Shown here: positions 17,349-26,177 of the stretch, one piece after another | How positions within the stretch are numbered: position 1 is the first letter of the stretch | How the letters are laid out: every line of letters starts with the position of its first letter | Assembly (NCBI RefSeq): GCF_016917755.1 | Contig: NZ_CP070326.1 | Location: 1,984,001 to 2,048,000 of the forward strand | Reading direction: 5' to 3' | Source: Streptomyces noursei | GTDB lineage: Bacteria > Actinomycetota > Actinomycetes > Streptomycetales > Streptomycetaceae | DNA length: 64,000 nucleotides | Translations under genes and position numbers: made by a program | Notes under the pieces: model-generated | What the model was told of the DNA's origin: nothing | Seen by the model: the letters and a program-made list of their open reading frames with translations, nothing else | Databases searched by the model: none

Positions 17349-18419
17349 CTAGCCGACCTTGCCCGGGTAGAGGGTCTTGGCGATCGCCTCGACCGTGTCC
17401 GCGTTCTCGACCCCGGCGATGGTGGTCCGCTCGGAGCCGATGCGCAGGAAGTGGCCCTCCTTGACCGCCTTCAGGCCCTTGGTGGCCGGATTGCTCTCCA
17501 GCCACTGCTGCGCCTCGTCGAACGCCTTCTTGTTCGCCGCCGCGCTGCCCCGGTTGCGGATCCCGAGCTGGATCCAGTCCGGGTTCTTGGCGATCACGTC
17601 CTCCCAACCGACCTGCTTGCGGTCGCCGTCGCAGTCGGCGAAGACGTTGCGGGCGCCGGCCAGGGTGATCACCGCGTTGGCGACCTGGCGGTTGCAGATG
17701 ACGGTGGGCTGCTTGGTGCCGGCCTCGTAGTCGAAGAAGAAGTACGACGGCCGCTTGCCCTCCGGCGTACCGCCGACCGCCTTGCGGACCGCGTCCGCCT
17801 TCTCCTTCATCCCCGCGACGAGTTCCTTCGCCCTGGCACTTGTACCGGTGACCGCGCCGAGCGAGGTGATGTCGGCCTCGACCGCCGACAGGTCCGTCAC
17901 CGGCCCCTTGCGCTGCGCCGCGCAGGCGGTGGACTTCAGGTAGATGTGCTTGATCCCGGCCGCCTTGAACTCCTCCTCGGTCGGCGCATCGCCCATCCCT
18001 CCCCCGCCCATCCCGCCCATGGCCGCGAACGTGTCGATGTACAGGTCGGCACCGGAGCCGAGCAGCTTCTCCTTCGGGATCACGCCCTTGCCGAGCACGC
18101 TGACCTTCTGCGCCTGCGCGTCCAGCGCGCCGGGCAGGGCGCCCTTGCCCGGCGGGAAGCCCGTACCGATCACCTTGTCGCCGGCCCCGAGGCGGAGCAG
18201 CAGTTCCAGGCTGGAGGCATTGCTGGTGACGATCTTCTTCGGAGCCTCCGAGAAGGTGGTCTCGGCCCCCGTGCAGTCGGTGACGGACACCGGGTAGCCA
18301 CCGGAGGCGGCCTTCCCGCTGCCCCCGTCCGACGCGTCCTTCACCCCGCTCCCGCAGCCTGCCGCCAGCAGGCCGCCGAGTACGACGACCGCCGTACCGC
18401 CCCACACACGAGAACGCAT
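17349..18419 (-). CDS. ABC importer binding lipoprotein (FecB/BtuF-like)
   Basis: A 356-residue lipoprotein with a signal peptide and lipobox LLAAGC (lipidated Cys22). The class III binding-protein fold shows in VTDCTGAETTF, a central helix region and NPDWIQLGIRNRG. Two oddities stand out: a Gly/Met-rich insert (MGGMGGGGMG, residues 134-143) and four Cys in the mature chain, which could make disulfides or bind metal. ATG at 18419 has GGAGGG just upstream. It leads the three-gene importer operon. Ligand candidates are siderophores, cobalamin or a copper chelate; no cobalamin riboswitch was recognised upstream. Confidence 0.85.
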   Translation of the reverse strand: MRSRVWGGTAVVVLGGLLAAGCGSGVKDASDGGSGKAASGGYPVSVTDCTGAETTFSEAPKKIVTSNASSLELLLRLGAGDKVIGTGFPPGKGALPGALDAQAQKVSVLGKGVIPKEKLLGSGADLYIDTFAAMGGMGGGGMGDAPTEEEFKAAGIKHIYLKSTACAAQRKGPVTDLSAVEADITSLGAVTGTSARAKELVAGMKEKADAVRKAVGGTPEGKRPSYFFFDYEAGTKQPTVICNRQVANAVITLAGARNVFADCDGDRKQVGWEDVIAKNPDWIQLGIRNRGSAAANKKAFDEAQQWLESNPATKGLKAVKEGHFLRIGSERTTIAGVENADTVEAIAKTLYPGKVG

Positions 18420-18862
18420 CGAAACCCTCCAAGATCCACTCAGCAGCGGCGGACGAACCTCCGCCACCCGCTCCAGTAGTCGGGGCGAACCCCCATCGAG
18501 TTCCCTGCCGATCGCCACAACGACTCAGCAGGCCCCTTTGCGCGGTTGCCAGGCACAACGGGGTTTGTCGACAGTGCGCACGGGCACTCGGCGGAGGTAC
18601 CGGCCCGAGCCGAACCGCGGCCCACGCGTTCCGGTGCCCCCAGCCGGTGTGGATCAGAGCTGATCCTCAGGAGCGCGCCGGGCTCGTCCGCTCGTGGAGC
18701 GTGGTCCCGGATCCTGCCTCGGTGAACCGGCACGAGGACGGTGCCGACCCCGTCACCGGTGTGCCGTTGGAGCGGAGTGTCGGGATCGAGGCCGAGGTCT
18801 TCGCCGACACGGACGCCGCCGTGTGTCTGCGGGCCTCGACGTTCGACTGGCGATCAGACCCG

Positions 18863-19215
18863 GGTGGGACGCCCGGATCAGACTTCGCCGCCTGGCGCGC
18901 CAGGCGGGTAGCAGCGGGACTGTGGCCCTACCTGCGTCAGCTGCACACCGACGCCGCTCCCCGGGCACGTGCTGGCGACCCGGCCACCGGCACGGTAGGG
19001 GAAGGCATCTCCTACTGCACCCAGGACTACCTCGCCCTCTCGCGGGAGCCGTCGGTGCGCGAGGCCGTCGCCGACGCGCTTGCGACGTACGGGCCGCACG
19101 CGGGCAGCTCGCCGGTACTGACCGGGCACACTCCCCTGGCGGCCGAACTCGCCGTCGAGCTTGCCGAGTTGACCGGCATGGAACACATCGCGCTGTTCGC
19201 GACACGGGGGACGGA
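18863..19215 (+). pseudogene. Alpha-oxoamine synthase/aminotransferase N-terminal fragment
   Basis: About 115 residues match the start of PLP-dependent AONS/5-aminolevulinate synthase-like enzymes: GEGISYCTQDYLALSREP, the conserved Gly/Ser-rich GPHAGSSPVLTGHTPLAAEL, then LAELTGMEHIALFATRG. The remaining three quarters, including the PLP lysine, is missing; the frame runs into unrelated sequence opposite the EF-hand gene. No start codon with a ribosome site is evident. It is a truncated relic. Confidence 0.72.
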
Positions 19216-19288
19216 ATCCCCGGCCAGGCGCCGGATCGGCGGGATGACGAACCGGGTCCGGCACGTTCGTGTGCCGGACCCGGCAGTG

Positions 19289-19507
19289 TCAGCCATTCAT
19301 GGCCGCCCAGAACTCCTCGAAGGACATCTTGCGGTCGCCGTTGGTGTCCAGGGAGTCGATCAGCTCCTGAGCCTGCGACTCGGTGATCTCCGAACCCTCC
19401 AGCTCGGCAACGACCTTCTGGTACTCCTCCGCGGTGACCTGACCGTCCCCGTCGATGTCGTAGCGCTCGAAGACCTTCCGCGCCGCCGTCTCCACGATGT
19501 CTGCCAT
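19289..19507 (-). CDS. Two-EF-hand calcium-binding protein
   Basis: A 72-residue acidic protein made of two EF-hands. Loop one is DIDGDGQVTAEE and loop two DTNGDRKMSFEE, both with the 1-3-5-12 acidic ligands needed for Ca2+. Small two-hand proteins of this kind are common in streptomycetes and act as calcium buffers or sensors. ATG at 19507 follows a GGAG-containing purine stretch. It is monocistronic between two decayed loci. Confidence 0.92.
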   Translation of the reverse strand: MADIVETAARKVFERYDIDGDGQVTAEEYQKVVAELEGSEITESQAQELIDSLDTNGDRKMSFEEFWAAMNG

Positions 19508-19744
19508 GTGCTCCGCCCTTCTGCGATGTTCGTTGACGGGCCCAGGTTATCCGTCCGTCCGGAGCGACGATGGCGCGCCCAGGCCGCCCCGCCGCTGCGG
19601 GCCGGGCTCGCTCCAGGCCGCCTCACGCCACGGCGTGAGGATCTCCTCACCATGGGGCGCGCAACAGGACTTCCAGGCCCAACTCACGCGGGAGGACCTG
19701 CCCTTCGGGCCACATCGCGATATCGCCCGATGCCTGGATCCCCC

Positions 19745-19987
19745 TCATGTCAACACTGTCGGAGATCGCAAGGTCGTAGAATAGGTGTCCTCCCTCATCA
19801 ACGTGACCGTTGAATAGTCGTCACCGACCACGACGATCAGTACTTCATCGCCGAGATCGTTCCAGGTGAGGGTCGAAGAGGCGCTTTCCTTGGCATCGCG
19901 GTAGACGAGCGGGATGTCCACCAGGTCCAGCATGCGCGTTTCGTGTGACGGCACCCAGGTCTCGCATGTGATCTGCACTCGCACCAC
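19745..19987 (-). CDS. Possible Imm1-like immunity protein, short
   Basis: An 80-residue protein starting at GTG 19987, immediately after the stop of the deaminase toxin frame (TAG then GTG), so it would be translationally coupled to it. The segment LTWNDLGDEVLIVVVGDDYS resembles the Trp-centred strand of Imm1 immunity proteins, which neutralise SCP1.201-type deaminase toxins. Full Imm1 proteins are longer (about 130 residues), so this one may be truncated at its C-terminus. Position supports the call more than sequence does. Confidence 0.5.
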   Translation of the reverse strand: MVRVQITCETWVPSHETRMLDLVDIPLVYRDAKESASSTLTWNDLGDEVLIVVVGDDYSTVTLMREDTYSTTLRSPTVLT

Positions 19988-20433
19988 CTACGCCAAGACG
20001 TATTCGCCGCCCCTGGTGCATGTGCCGTGCAACCCGTTCGGGCCGTACACGCGCAGGCAGTCCACGTCCGACCACCGGCCGTAGCCGGCCATGCTGTTGC
20101 GGCAGAAGTCGCATGGATCGCGGTCGCGGTAGAGCCTCGCGGTCCCTCCGGTTTGCCCCCTGGCCTTGGCCTGCGAGGAGACGTCACCCTCGGCGTGGTC
20201 CTCGAACGGCAGTCGTGAGATGCCGTTTCCCGCACCGGGACAAGGAGCGGGGCGGGGCAGCCGGTGGAGTCCTTGTGGGTGTCGTCGATCTTCTGCGCGA
20301 AGTCCCGGACGTGGGAGGCGAACTCGCGGACCTTGTCCTCGTTGACGTTCGGCCAGTCCACCCCGATGAACTGCAGGAGCGTCACCACCGCATCAGGCAG
20401 CTCGATCGCCACACCACAGTGCGCCAACTTCAT
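19988..20433 (-). pseudogene. Type VII-secretion deaminase toxin, collapsed
   Basis: The start at 20433 gives the N-terminus of an actinobacterial WXG/T7SS polymorphic toxin (LLQFIGVDWPNVNEDKVREF, then a helical stretch to KDSTG). The frame is then lost. Between about 20235 and 19988 another frame encodes a deaminase domain: LPFEDHAEGD carries the zinc-ligand His and catalytic Glu (HAE), RDPCDFC the two zinc Cys (P-C-x-x-C), and LRVYGPNG the terminal strand, as in SCP1.201/DddA-type cytosine deaminases. The long middle region (linker, pre-toxin) is deleted and the two ends are out of frame. It reads as a deletion-fused, frameshifted toxin gene whose catalytic module looks intact. Confidence 0.65.
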
Positions 20434-20481
20434 GTACAGGAAGAGGGGTTGGGGTGATCCTCACGGCGGCGGTGGGCGGCT

Positions 20482-21828
20482 TCACAGACGGCCGGCGAGC
20501 GGCTTCGGCTGCGGGACCGCGGTGGTGTGTTCCAGGTCGTGGCCGCGGGTCTCGGCGGTGAACCAGACCGCGGTGGCGCTGACCAGGCAGGCGACCAGCA
20601 TATACAGCGCGACCAGGGAGGGGTCGTGCCCGCCGGCGGCCGACAGCAGGGTGGTGCCGGCCAGCGGGGCGAGTCCGCCGCCGATGACCGCGGCCAGTTG
20701 GTAGCCCATGGACACCCCGGTGTAGCGGGTGCTGGTGCCGAACATCTCCGAGAACAGGGCCGGCACCGGTCCGAGCAGCGCGCCCATCGGGAGCGGCGCG
20801 AGGACGCCCAGCGCGAGCATCATCAGCGGCACCGAACCCGTCCCGACCATGAGGAACACCGGGAAGGCGACCGCACCGAGGAGGAGCGCCGCGCCCAGCA
20901 GGACGGGGCGTCGCCCGATCCGGTCCGACAGGGCCGCCGAGAGCGGCATGGCGACGGCCGCGGCGAGTCCGTTGAGGAGTTGGCCGATCAGGAGGTCGGT
21001 GCGTGCGTAGCCGGCGCCGGTGCCGAAGCTGATGGCGAAGACGCTGGTCAGCGCCTGGGACACGGTGGCGCCGAAGACCACGAAACAGGCCAGGAGCAGG
21101 GGTTTGGGCGTGCGGAGGACCTCGACCAGCGGTCGGCGGACGACGGCGTTGCTCTGCTGCACCTGGGAGAACAGCGGGCTCTCGGTCACCTTCAGCCGCA
21201 CGAACAGGCCGAGGGCGAGCAGGGCGGCGCTCAGCAGGAACGGCACCCGCCAGCCCCAGGACAGGAACTGCTCGTCCGGCAGGGTGGCGAACAGGGTGAG
21301 GACGAGGGTGGACAGCACCGTGCCGGCCGGGCCGCCCAGTTGGACGAGGCTGGTGAGCAGGCCGCGCCGGCGCCGGGCGGCGTGCTCGGCGGTCAGCAGC
21401 GCGGCCCCGCCCCACTCGCCGCCGACCGCGACGCCCTGGACCAGGCGCAGGGCGACCAGCAGCGTCGGCGCCAGGTTGCCGACCTGGTCGTGCGTGGGGA
21501 GCAGTCCGATCAGGGTGCTGGCGACGCCCATCATCGCCATCGAGAGCACCAGCATCGCCCTGCGGCCCAGCCGGTCCCCGAAGTGGCCGAAGAGCGCCCC
21601 GCCCAGCGGGCGGGCGACATAGCCGACGGCGAAGGTGCCGAAGGCGGCGAACGTCCCGGCCAGCGGCGAGAGGCCGGTGAAGAAGAGCTTGTCGAACACG
21701 AGCGAGGCGACGGTGCCGTAGAGCATGAAGTCGTAGTACTCGATCGTGCTCCCGAGCAGGCCGGACAGCACGACGCGGCGCATCTGGGCCCGGCGGTGCG
21801 GGCCGGGTCCGGGAACGGGCTGAGACAT
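20482..21828 (-). CDS. MFS transporter, metabolite:H+ symporter type
   Basis: A 448-residue 12-helix transporter of the MHS family (shikimate/proline-betaine/citrate type). Signatures are GSTIEYYDFMLYGTVASLVF in helix 1, FGHFGDRLGRRAMLVLSM in the 2-3 loop and RLVQGVAVGGEWGGAALL. ATG at 21828 follows AAGGGG. It is last in the minus-strand series beginning with the CreE-like gene and starts 70 bp after the lyase stop, so it may import a precursor or export the product of that pathway. Confidence 0.85.
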   Translation of the reverse strand: MSQPVPGPGPHRRAQMRRVVLSGLLGSTIEYYDFMLYGTVASLVFDKLFFTGLSPLAGTFAAFGTFAVGYVARPLGGALFGHFGDRLGRRAMLVLSMAMMGVASTLIGLLPTHDQVGNLAPTLLVALRLVQGVAVGGEWGGAALLTAEHAARRRRGLLTSLVQLGGPAGTVLSTLVLTLFATLPDEQFLSWGWRVPFLLSAALLALGLFVRLKVTESPLFSQVQQSNAVVRRPLVEVLRTPKPLLLACFVVFGATVSQALTSVFAISFGTGAGYARTDLLIGQLLNGLAAAVAMPLSAALSDRIGRRPVLLGAALLLGAVAFPVFLMVGTGSVPLMMLALGVLAPLPMGALLGPVPALFSEMFGTSTRYTGVSMGYQLAAVIGGGLAPLAGTTLLSAAGGHDPSLVALYMLVACLVSATAVWFTAETRGHDLEHTTAVPQPKPLAGRL

Positions 21829-21898
21829 CGCGGTACCCCTTGCCTGTGCGGATGCGGTCGTGGCGGGACGTGGATCCGAGGTGCCAGAACGCGGTCCG

Positions 21899-23332
21899 TC
21901 AGCGCGGGCGGACCGCGCGGCGGTAGTGCGCCAGCGCCCGGTCGACGAGTGCGCCGGCGGCACCGGTGTAGCGTCCGGGGTCGAGCAGTTCGGCGAGCGC
22001 GGCCTCGTCGAAGCGGCCGGCCAGTTCGGGGAGGTCCGGCAGGACGGCGCCGAGCGGCCGGCCGGTGCGGACCGCCTCGGCGGCGGCGCGGCTCATCAGC
22101 GACTTCGCGGCGACCTTGCCGACCACGGGGGCCAGCACCGCGGCGAGCCGCTCCGTGATCAGCAGGCTGCCGGTCAGCGCCAGATTGCGCTCCATCTGCC
22201 GGGGGTGCGCGGTCAGCCCTTCGGCCAGCTCCACGGCGGTGTGCGCGGCGCCGCCGGCCAGCCGCAGGCACTCCCGCATCGGCTGCCACTCGGCGTGCCA
22301 GACACCGGCCGGCCGCTCGTCCTCGGCGAGCATCGCCTGGGCCAACACCAGGGAGAGGGCGGGTACTTGCAGCGCGGCCGAGCGGATGAGGGTGGCCAGG
22401 GCGGGGTTCCGCTTGTGCGGCATCGCCGACGAGACGCCCCGGCCGGCCGCCGCCGGCTCGGCGACCTCGGCGATCTCGGTGCGCGAGAGCGTCTGGACGT
22501 CCACGGCGAACTTGCCGAGCGCCCCGGTGACCTCGGCGAGCGCCGCCCCGAGCCGGGCCAGTGGACCGCGTGCGGTGTGCCACGGCAGCACCGGTTCGGC
22601 GAGGCCCAGTTCGGCGGCGAAGGCGGCGATCAGCTGGTCGGCGTAGTCCGGCGCGTCGGGGCGCGCGGCGATCCGGGCGTACTCCACATAGCCGGCCAAC
22701 GTGCCGGCCGCGCCGCCGAGTTGGGCCGGCAGTCGGTCGCGCAGGGTGTGCAGCTGCGTCCCCGCCTCCTGGACGGCCTGCAGCCAGCCGGCGGCCTTCA
22801 GCCCGAAGGTGACCGGCACCGCGTGCAGCGCCAGGGTGCGGCCCGGCATGGGGGTGTCCCGGTGCCGCGCGGCGAGTTCGGCCAGCGCCGCCGTCACCCG
22901 GTCCAGATCGGCCAGGAGCAGGCCGGTGGTCCGGTGGGCGACCAGGATGGCGGCGGTGTCCATGATGTCCTGGCTCGTGGAACCGCGGTGGACGTACTCG
23001 GCCGCGGCCGGATCGGTCGCGGCGACCGCGGACGTCAGTTCCTCGACGAGTGCCACCACCGGGTTGGCAGCGCCGCGGCTGCGCCGGGCCAGCGCGACGA
23101 GGTCGAGCCGGTCGGCCCGGGCGGTCCGGGTGATGGTCGCGGCGGCCTCCTCGGGCACCACGCCCAGGTGGGCCTGGGCCCGGACCAGGGCCGCCTCGGC
23201 GTCCAACAGCGCCTGGAGCCAGGCCCGGTCGGAGGTGGCCGCCTCCGCCGGGGCGCCCGCGCGCACCGGCGAGAGCAGCCCGGAGTCCGGGGTGAGGTCG
23301 ACGTCCGGGGAGGAGGAGTTCGCTGATCTCAT
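21899..23332 (-). CDS. Nitrosuccinate lyase-like enzyme (CreD/PcaB family)
   Basis: A 477-residue member of the aspartase/fumarase superfamily closest in pattern to 3-carboxymuconate cycloisomerase (PcaB). GSTSQDIMDT lies at 117-126 and the mobile-loop signature SSAMPHKRNP at 301-310, with the catalytic Ser. CreD of cremeomycin biosynthesis is from this branch and eliminates nitrous acid from nitrosuccinate. The start overlaps the stop of the flavoprotein gene (ATGA), the arrangement expected for CreE-CreD-type enzymes. No other beta-ketoadipate genes are present, arguing against a true PcaB. I infer release of nitrite; adenylosuccinate-lyase-like chemistry is the main alternative. Confidence 0.78.
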   Translation of the reverse strand: MRSANSSSPDVDLTPDSGLLSPVRAGAPAEAATSDRAWLQALLDAEAALVRAQAHLGVVPEEAAATITRTARADRLDLVALARRSRGAANPVVALVEELTSAVAATDPAAAEYVHRGSTSQDIMDTAAILVAHRTTGLLLADLDRVTAALAELAARHRDTPMPGRTLALHAVPVTFGLKAAGWLQAVQEAGTQLHTLRDRLPAQLGGAAGTLAGYVEYARIAARPDAPDYADQLIAAFAAELGLAEPVLPWHTARGPLARLGAALAEVTGALGKFAVDVQTLSRTEIAEVAEPAAAGRGVSSAMPHKRNPALATLIRSAALQVPALSLVLAQAMLAEDERPAGVWHAEWQPMRECLRLAGGAAHTAVELAEGLTAHPRQMERNLALTGSLLITERLAAVLAPVVGKVAAKSLMSRAAAEAVRTGRPLGAVLPDLPELAGRFDEAALAELLDPGRYTGAAGALVDRALAHYRRAVRPR

Positions 23333-25335
23333 ACCGTCGCCTTCGTGCTCTCGGATGCGGTGGCGGTCGCCTTCGCGACCAGGGCGAGGGCGGCCCGGGC
23401 AACGGCGTCGGCGTCGCTGAGCGTCACCGAATTGACGCCCGGACGGATGCCGGCGGCGGTCACCCAGTGGACCGCTTCCGTCGGCACGCCGAAGGCGAAG
23501 CGCCGCGGGTGGGGGCGGCCCGCCGCGTCGACCAGGCGGTAGAGGCGCTCGGTCACCTCCAGTCCGCCGGTCTGGTACACGGAGCCGTCGGGGTCGGGTA
23601 TCCCGTACGCCCGGCACCCGCCGTCGGCCAGGAGGCGGCCGAGCAGCGGATCGGCGGTCCGGCGCAGGTCGGTGTCGGGCAGCCGGGCGTCGATGAGGAC
23701 CGAGGTCCGCACCTCGGATCCGGGGACGGCACCCGCGCGCAGGGCGAAGGTCCCGGCCCCGGCGTCGGCGTGCGCGGTCACGTCGGGGCCCAGGACCTCC
23801 AGCACGCCCGCGTCGATCAGTGCCACGGCCTCCTCGATCCGCCGTACCGGCGGGCCGATGGACAGGAAGGCGTTCAGCGGTGTGTACCACCCGTCGAGGT
23901 GCCGGTGGTGGGAGTGGCCGGTGAGGCCGCGGTGGTCCACGACCAGCCGCACCTCGTTGCGCAGGTCGCGCAGGACGTCCAGGGCGGCCTTCAGCGGTCC
24001 GCTGACGTTGCCGGCCCGGGCCTCGGCGATGTCGTGGCGGAGGTGGTCCAGCAGCCAGCCACGGAAGTCGTCGGGGCCGGTGAACGTCCGGTCGCCGTAG
24101 GGGCGGGCGATCCGCTCCCAGTCCCAGTGGCGGTCCCGGGGGAAGCCGAAGGTGTCCAGGACGCGGGTCTCCGCCGGGGTGTTCCAGGGCGCGGCGAGAT
24201 AGCGTCGGCGGAAGGTCTCGGCGGCCCGTACGCCCTGTTCGGCCGCGAGGAAGGTGGCGTAGTAGACGGTCTCCACCTCCTTCGCCACCAACGGCCACAC
24301 GTCGCGGCGGAAGTCGACGCCCGCCCCGCCGGCCGCCCGTGCGCGCAGGTCGTCGATCACCTCGGGCGTGAGCACCAGGGGCACGTGCCGCCCGTACGGG
24401 CCCTTCTCGTTCTCGCCGCGGGAGTGGAAGGGGACGCCGCGGCGGGAGCCGGCGTACAGCCGCGGCTCGTCGCCGGACGGCAGATAGCGCAGCGAGCCGT
24501 CGTCCCGGCGCTCGAAGCGGCCGCCGCGGCCCACGGTGAACAGGGCCATGTAGTCGAAGAAGTTGAGGCCCAGGCCGAGCAGGCCGACGCGTTCCCCGGG
24601 GCGCACCCGGGCGAGGTCCGCGTCCGCCGGGTTGGCCGGCGGGAAGTACACCAGGTCGCGCTCGGCCGCGAAGCGGGTCAGCGTGGTCTCGCGCGCCGTG
24701 GCGCGGGTGGGCAGGTGGCCCTGCGCGAGGATCACGGCGTGCAGGTCCCCGAGCCGGGTGCCGTCCTCCAGGTGCACGGTCTGGAGGCGGTGGCAGCCGT
24801 GCTCGGCGTCCCGGGACGGCGCGGGGGCCGCGGCGGGGTGGGCACCGTCGTCGAGGGCGACGGCCCGCGACCGGTGGGTGTGGAAGCGGACGTGGTCCGG
24901 CGCGGTGTCGACGACGCGTTGGAAGACCCAGCGCAGGTAGTGCCCGTAGAAGGCCCGGGTGGGGTACGAGTCCGGCCCCAGGGCGGCGGCCTCGTCCAGG
25001 ACGTCGGACGGGTACTGGTGCCCGTCGAAGGGCCCCATCAGGGTGAGGAACCGAGCCCATTCGTGCAGGCTCGGGCCGGGCAGGAGCGGACCTTCGAGGT
25101 CCACGCTGGCGTCGGTGAACATCGTCACCTGCGAGGCGACGGTGTTCATCAACAGGTGCCGCGACTGCGTGGTGCGCCAGACCTGACCCGCACCCGCCGG
25201 GTGGGGGTCCACGACGTGCACGGCGATCCGCCGGTGCGGCGCGATCTCCCGGGCGTTGGCGCAGATCCGCTCCAGCACCGAGAGTCCTCGTGGGCCCATG
25301 CCGATGATGCAGATGTCGAGTCGTGGGCTTGACAT
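23329..25335 (-). CDS. Flavin-dependent aspartate N-monooxygenase-like (CreE family)
   Basis: A 668-residue FAD/NAD(P)-binding protein. An N-terminal Rossmann motif (IIGMGPRGLSVLERI, GMGPRG at 12-17) is followed by a long domain typical of the NAD_binding_9 family that includes CreE, the enzyme oxidising aspartate through N-hydroxy-aspartate to nitrosuccinate. Also conserved are DPHPAGAGQVWRT and HLLMNTVASQVTMFTD. ATG at 25335 has GGAG upstream. Its end overlaps the lyase gene by four bases. A terminator-like hairpin upstream suggests that it begins its own transcription unit with the lyase and MFS genes. The family assignment is firm; the aspartate substrate is inferred from the pairing. Confidence 0.8.
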   Translation of the reverse strand: MSSPRLDICIIGMGPRGLSVLERICANAREIAPHRRIAVHVVDPHPAGAGQVWRTTQSRHLLMNTVASQVTMFTDASVDLEGPLLPGPSLHEWARFLTLMGPFDGHQYPSDVLDEAAALGPDSYPTRAFYGHYLRWVFQRVVDTAPDHVRFHTHRSRAVALDDGAHPAAAPAPSRDAEHGCHRLQTVHLEDGTRLGDLHAVILAQGHLPTRATARETTLTRFAAERDLVYFPPANPADADLARVRPGERVGLLGLGLNFFDYMALFTVGRGGRFERRDDGSLRYLPSGDEPRLYAGSRRGVPFHSRGENEKGPYGRHVPLVLTPEVIDDLRARAAGGAGVDFRRDVWPLVAKEVETVYYATFLAAEQGVRAAETFRRRYLAAPWNTPAETRVLDTFGFPRDRHWDWERIARPYGDRTFTGPDDFRGWLLDHLRHDIAEARAGNVSGPLKAALDVLRDLRNEVRLVVDHRGLTGHSHHRHLDGWYTPLNAFLSIGPPVRRIEEAVALIDAGVLEVLGPDVTAHADAGAGTFALRAGAVPGSEVRTSVLIDARLPDTDLRRTADPLLGRLLADGGCRAYGIPDPDGSVYQTGGLEVTERLYRLVDAAGRPHPRRFAFGVPTEAVHWVTAAGIRPGVNSVTLSDADAVARAALALVAKATATASESTKATV

Positions 25336-25419
25336 GGCATTCTCCAATGGGTTGCGTGCGCGGCGCGGACGGGGCCGCGCTCCGTCACCGGACGACCGTC
25401 GGCCGCGCGCGCTGTGCTG

Positions 25420-25455
25420 CCCCCGCCGCTCCCGGAACGTCCGGGGCGGCGGGGG
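25420..25455 (-). terminator. Hairpin after the winged-helix regulator gene
   Basis: Perfect 10-bp arms CCCCCGCCGC and GCGGCGGGGG flank an inner CCGGAACGTCCGG stem. The element sits 5 bp beyond the regulator stop and 85 bp before the CreE-like start, separating the two transcription units. Confidence 0.7.
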
Positions 25456-25459
25456 TGGT

Positions 25460-26164
25460 TCACGGGAGGTGCAATCCGAACTCGCTCGACAGCCCCGCCA
25501 GGCCCTCGGCGGTCACCACGACGGCCCGCTTGTGCTCGCGGGCCCTGGCGATCCAGCCCAGCGCGAACAGCTGGTCCGTCAGGGCCGTCGCCGCGCTGCC
25601 GGCCAGGTGGTGCCGGCGCTCGCTCCAGTCCACGCACCCCTTGATCAGGGGCTGCCCGTCGGACTCCAGGGCGTCGAGGGTCAGGCCGAGCGGCTTGCGC
25701 GCGTCCCAGCGTTCCGCGTCGATCTCGATGCCGTCCGGCGTCCGGCGGACCAGCCCCCGCTCGCACAGTGCCTCCGCGAGTTCCACCCCGATGCGCCCGG
25801 CCAGATGCCGGTAGCAGGTGCGGGCGTTGCTGAGCGTCTTCAGCAACCGCGCGGACCGCAGCGAGGTGGGCTGCCGGACCGGCGCGATGACGGCCAGGGC
25901 CTCCACCAGTTCGGCCACCTGGGGGGAGGAGATCCGGTAGTAGGCGTGCCGCCCCATCCGGTCGACGGTGAGCAGGCCGTGCTCCACCAGCCGGGAGAGG
26001 TGTTCGCTCGCCGTGGGTCGGGAGACGCCCGCGATCGTGGCGAGCTCCCCGGCGGGCATCACGAAGTCCCCCACCAGCGCGCTGACCATCGCGGCGCGGG
26101 TCGCGTTGCCCAGGAGTTCCGCGACCGTGGCGATGTCGGGGCGGGGCTGTGCGGGGTCCAACAT
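25460..26164 (-). CDS. ArsR-like winged-helix regulator, copy A
   Basis: A 234-residue regulator. The N-terminal ArsR-type winged helix opens DIATVAELLGNATRAAMVSA, with recognition helix SRPTASEHLSRLVEHGLL and a wing ending GRHAYYRIS. The C-terminal domain of about 130 residues contains one Cys (ARTCYRHLAGRIGVELAEAL). This two-domain form may sense a small molecule rather than metal. GGAGG precedes ATG 26164. It is 13 bp behind the Rid gene and probably the last gene of the CapA-Rid-regulator unit. A paralogue lies at 31465-32199. Confidence 0.85.
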   Translation of the reverse strand: MLDPAQPRPDIATVAELLGNATRAAMVSALVGDFVMPAGELATIAGVSRPTASEHLSRLVEHGLLTVDRMGRHAYYRISSPQVAELVEALAVIAPVRQPTSLRSARLLKTLSNARTCYRHLAGRIGVELAEALCERGLVRRTPDGIEIDAERWDARKPLGLTLDALESDGQPLIKGCVDWSERRHHLAGSAATALTDQLFALGWIARAREHKRAVVVTAEGLAGLSSEFGLHLP

Positions 26165-26177
26165 GGTTCCTCCGTCG

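Noticed and set aside
16219..18558. Single 779-residue protein joining binding lipoprotein and permease
   Set aside because: The first half is an out-of-frame reading of the lipoprotein gene; the permease begins at 17346, 2 bp after the true lipoprotein stop.
18420..18660. Cobalamin riboswitch before the ABC importer
   Set aside because: No recognisable B12 box or conserved core could be found on the minus strand; only short G/C stretches.
21899..23332. PcaB of the beta-ketoadipate pathway
   Set aside because: The fold fits, but no other protocatechuate genes are present and the coupled flavoprotein points to nitrosuccinate chemistry instead.
21899..25060. Single 1053-residue minus-strand protein
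   Set aside because: Its first 600 residues are Arg/Pro-rich antisense-like text in the wrong frame of the CreE-like gene; the real lyase starts at 23332 with an ATGA overlap.
23467..25332. Plus-strand open frame of 621 codons opposite the CreE-like gene
   Set aside because: It is rich in Gly, Val, Asp and Arg with no recognisable motif and is a GC-driven shadow; the minus strand has the FAD motif, ribosome site and coupled lyase.
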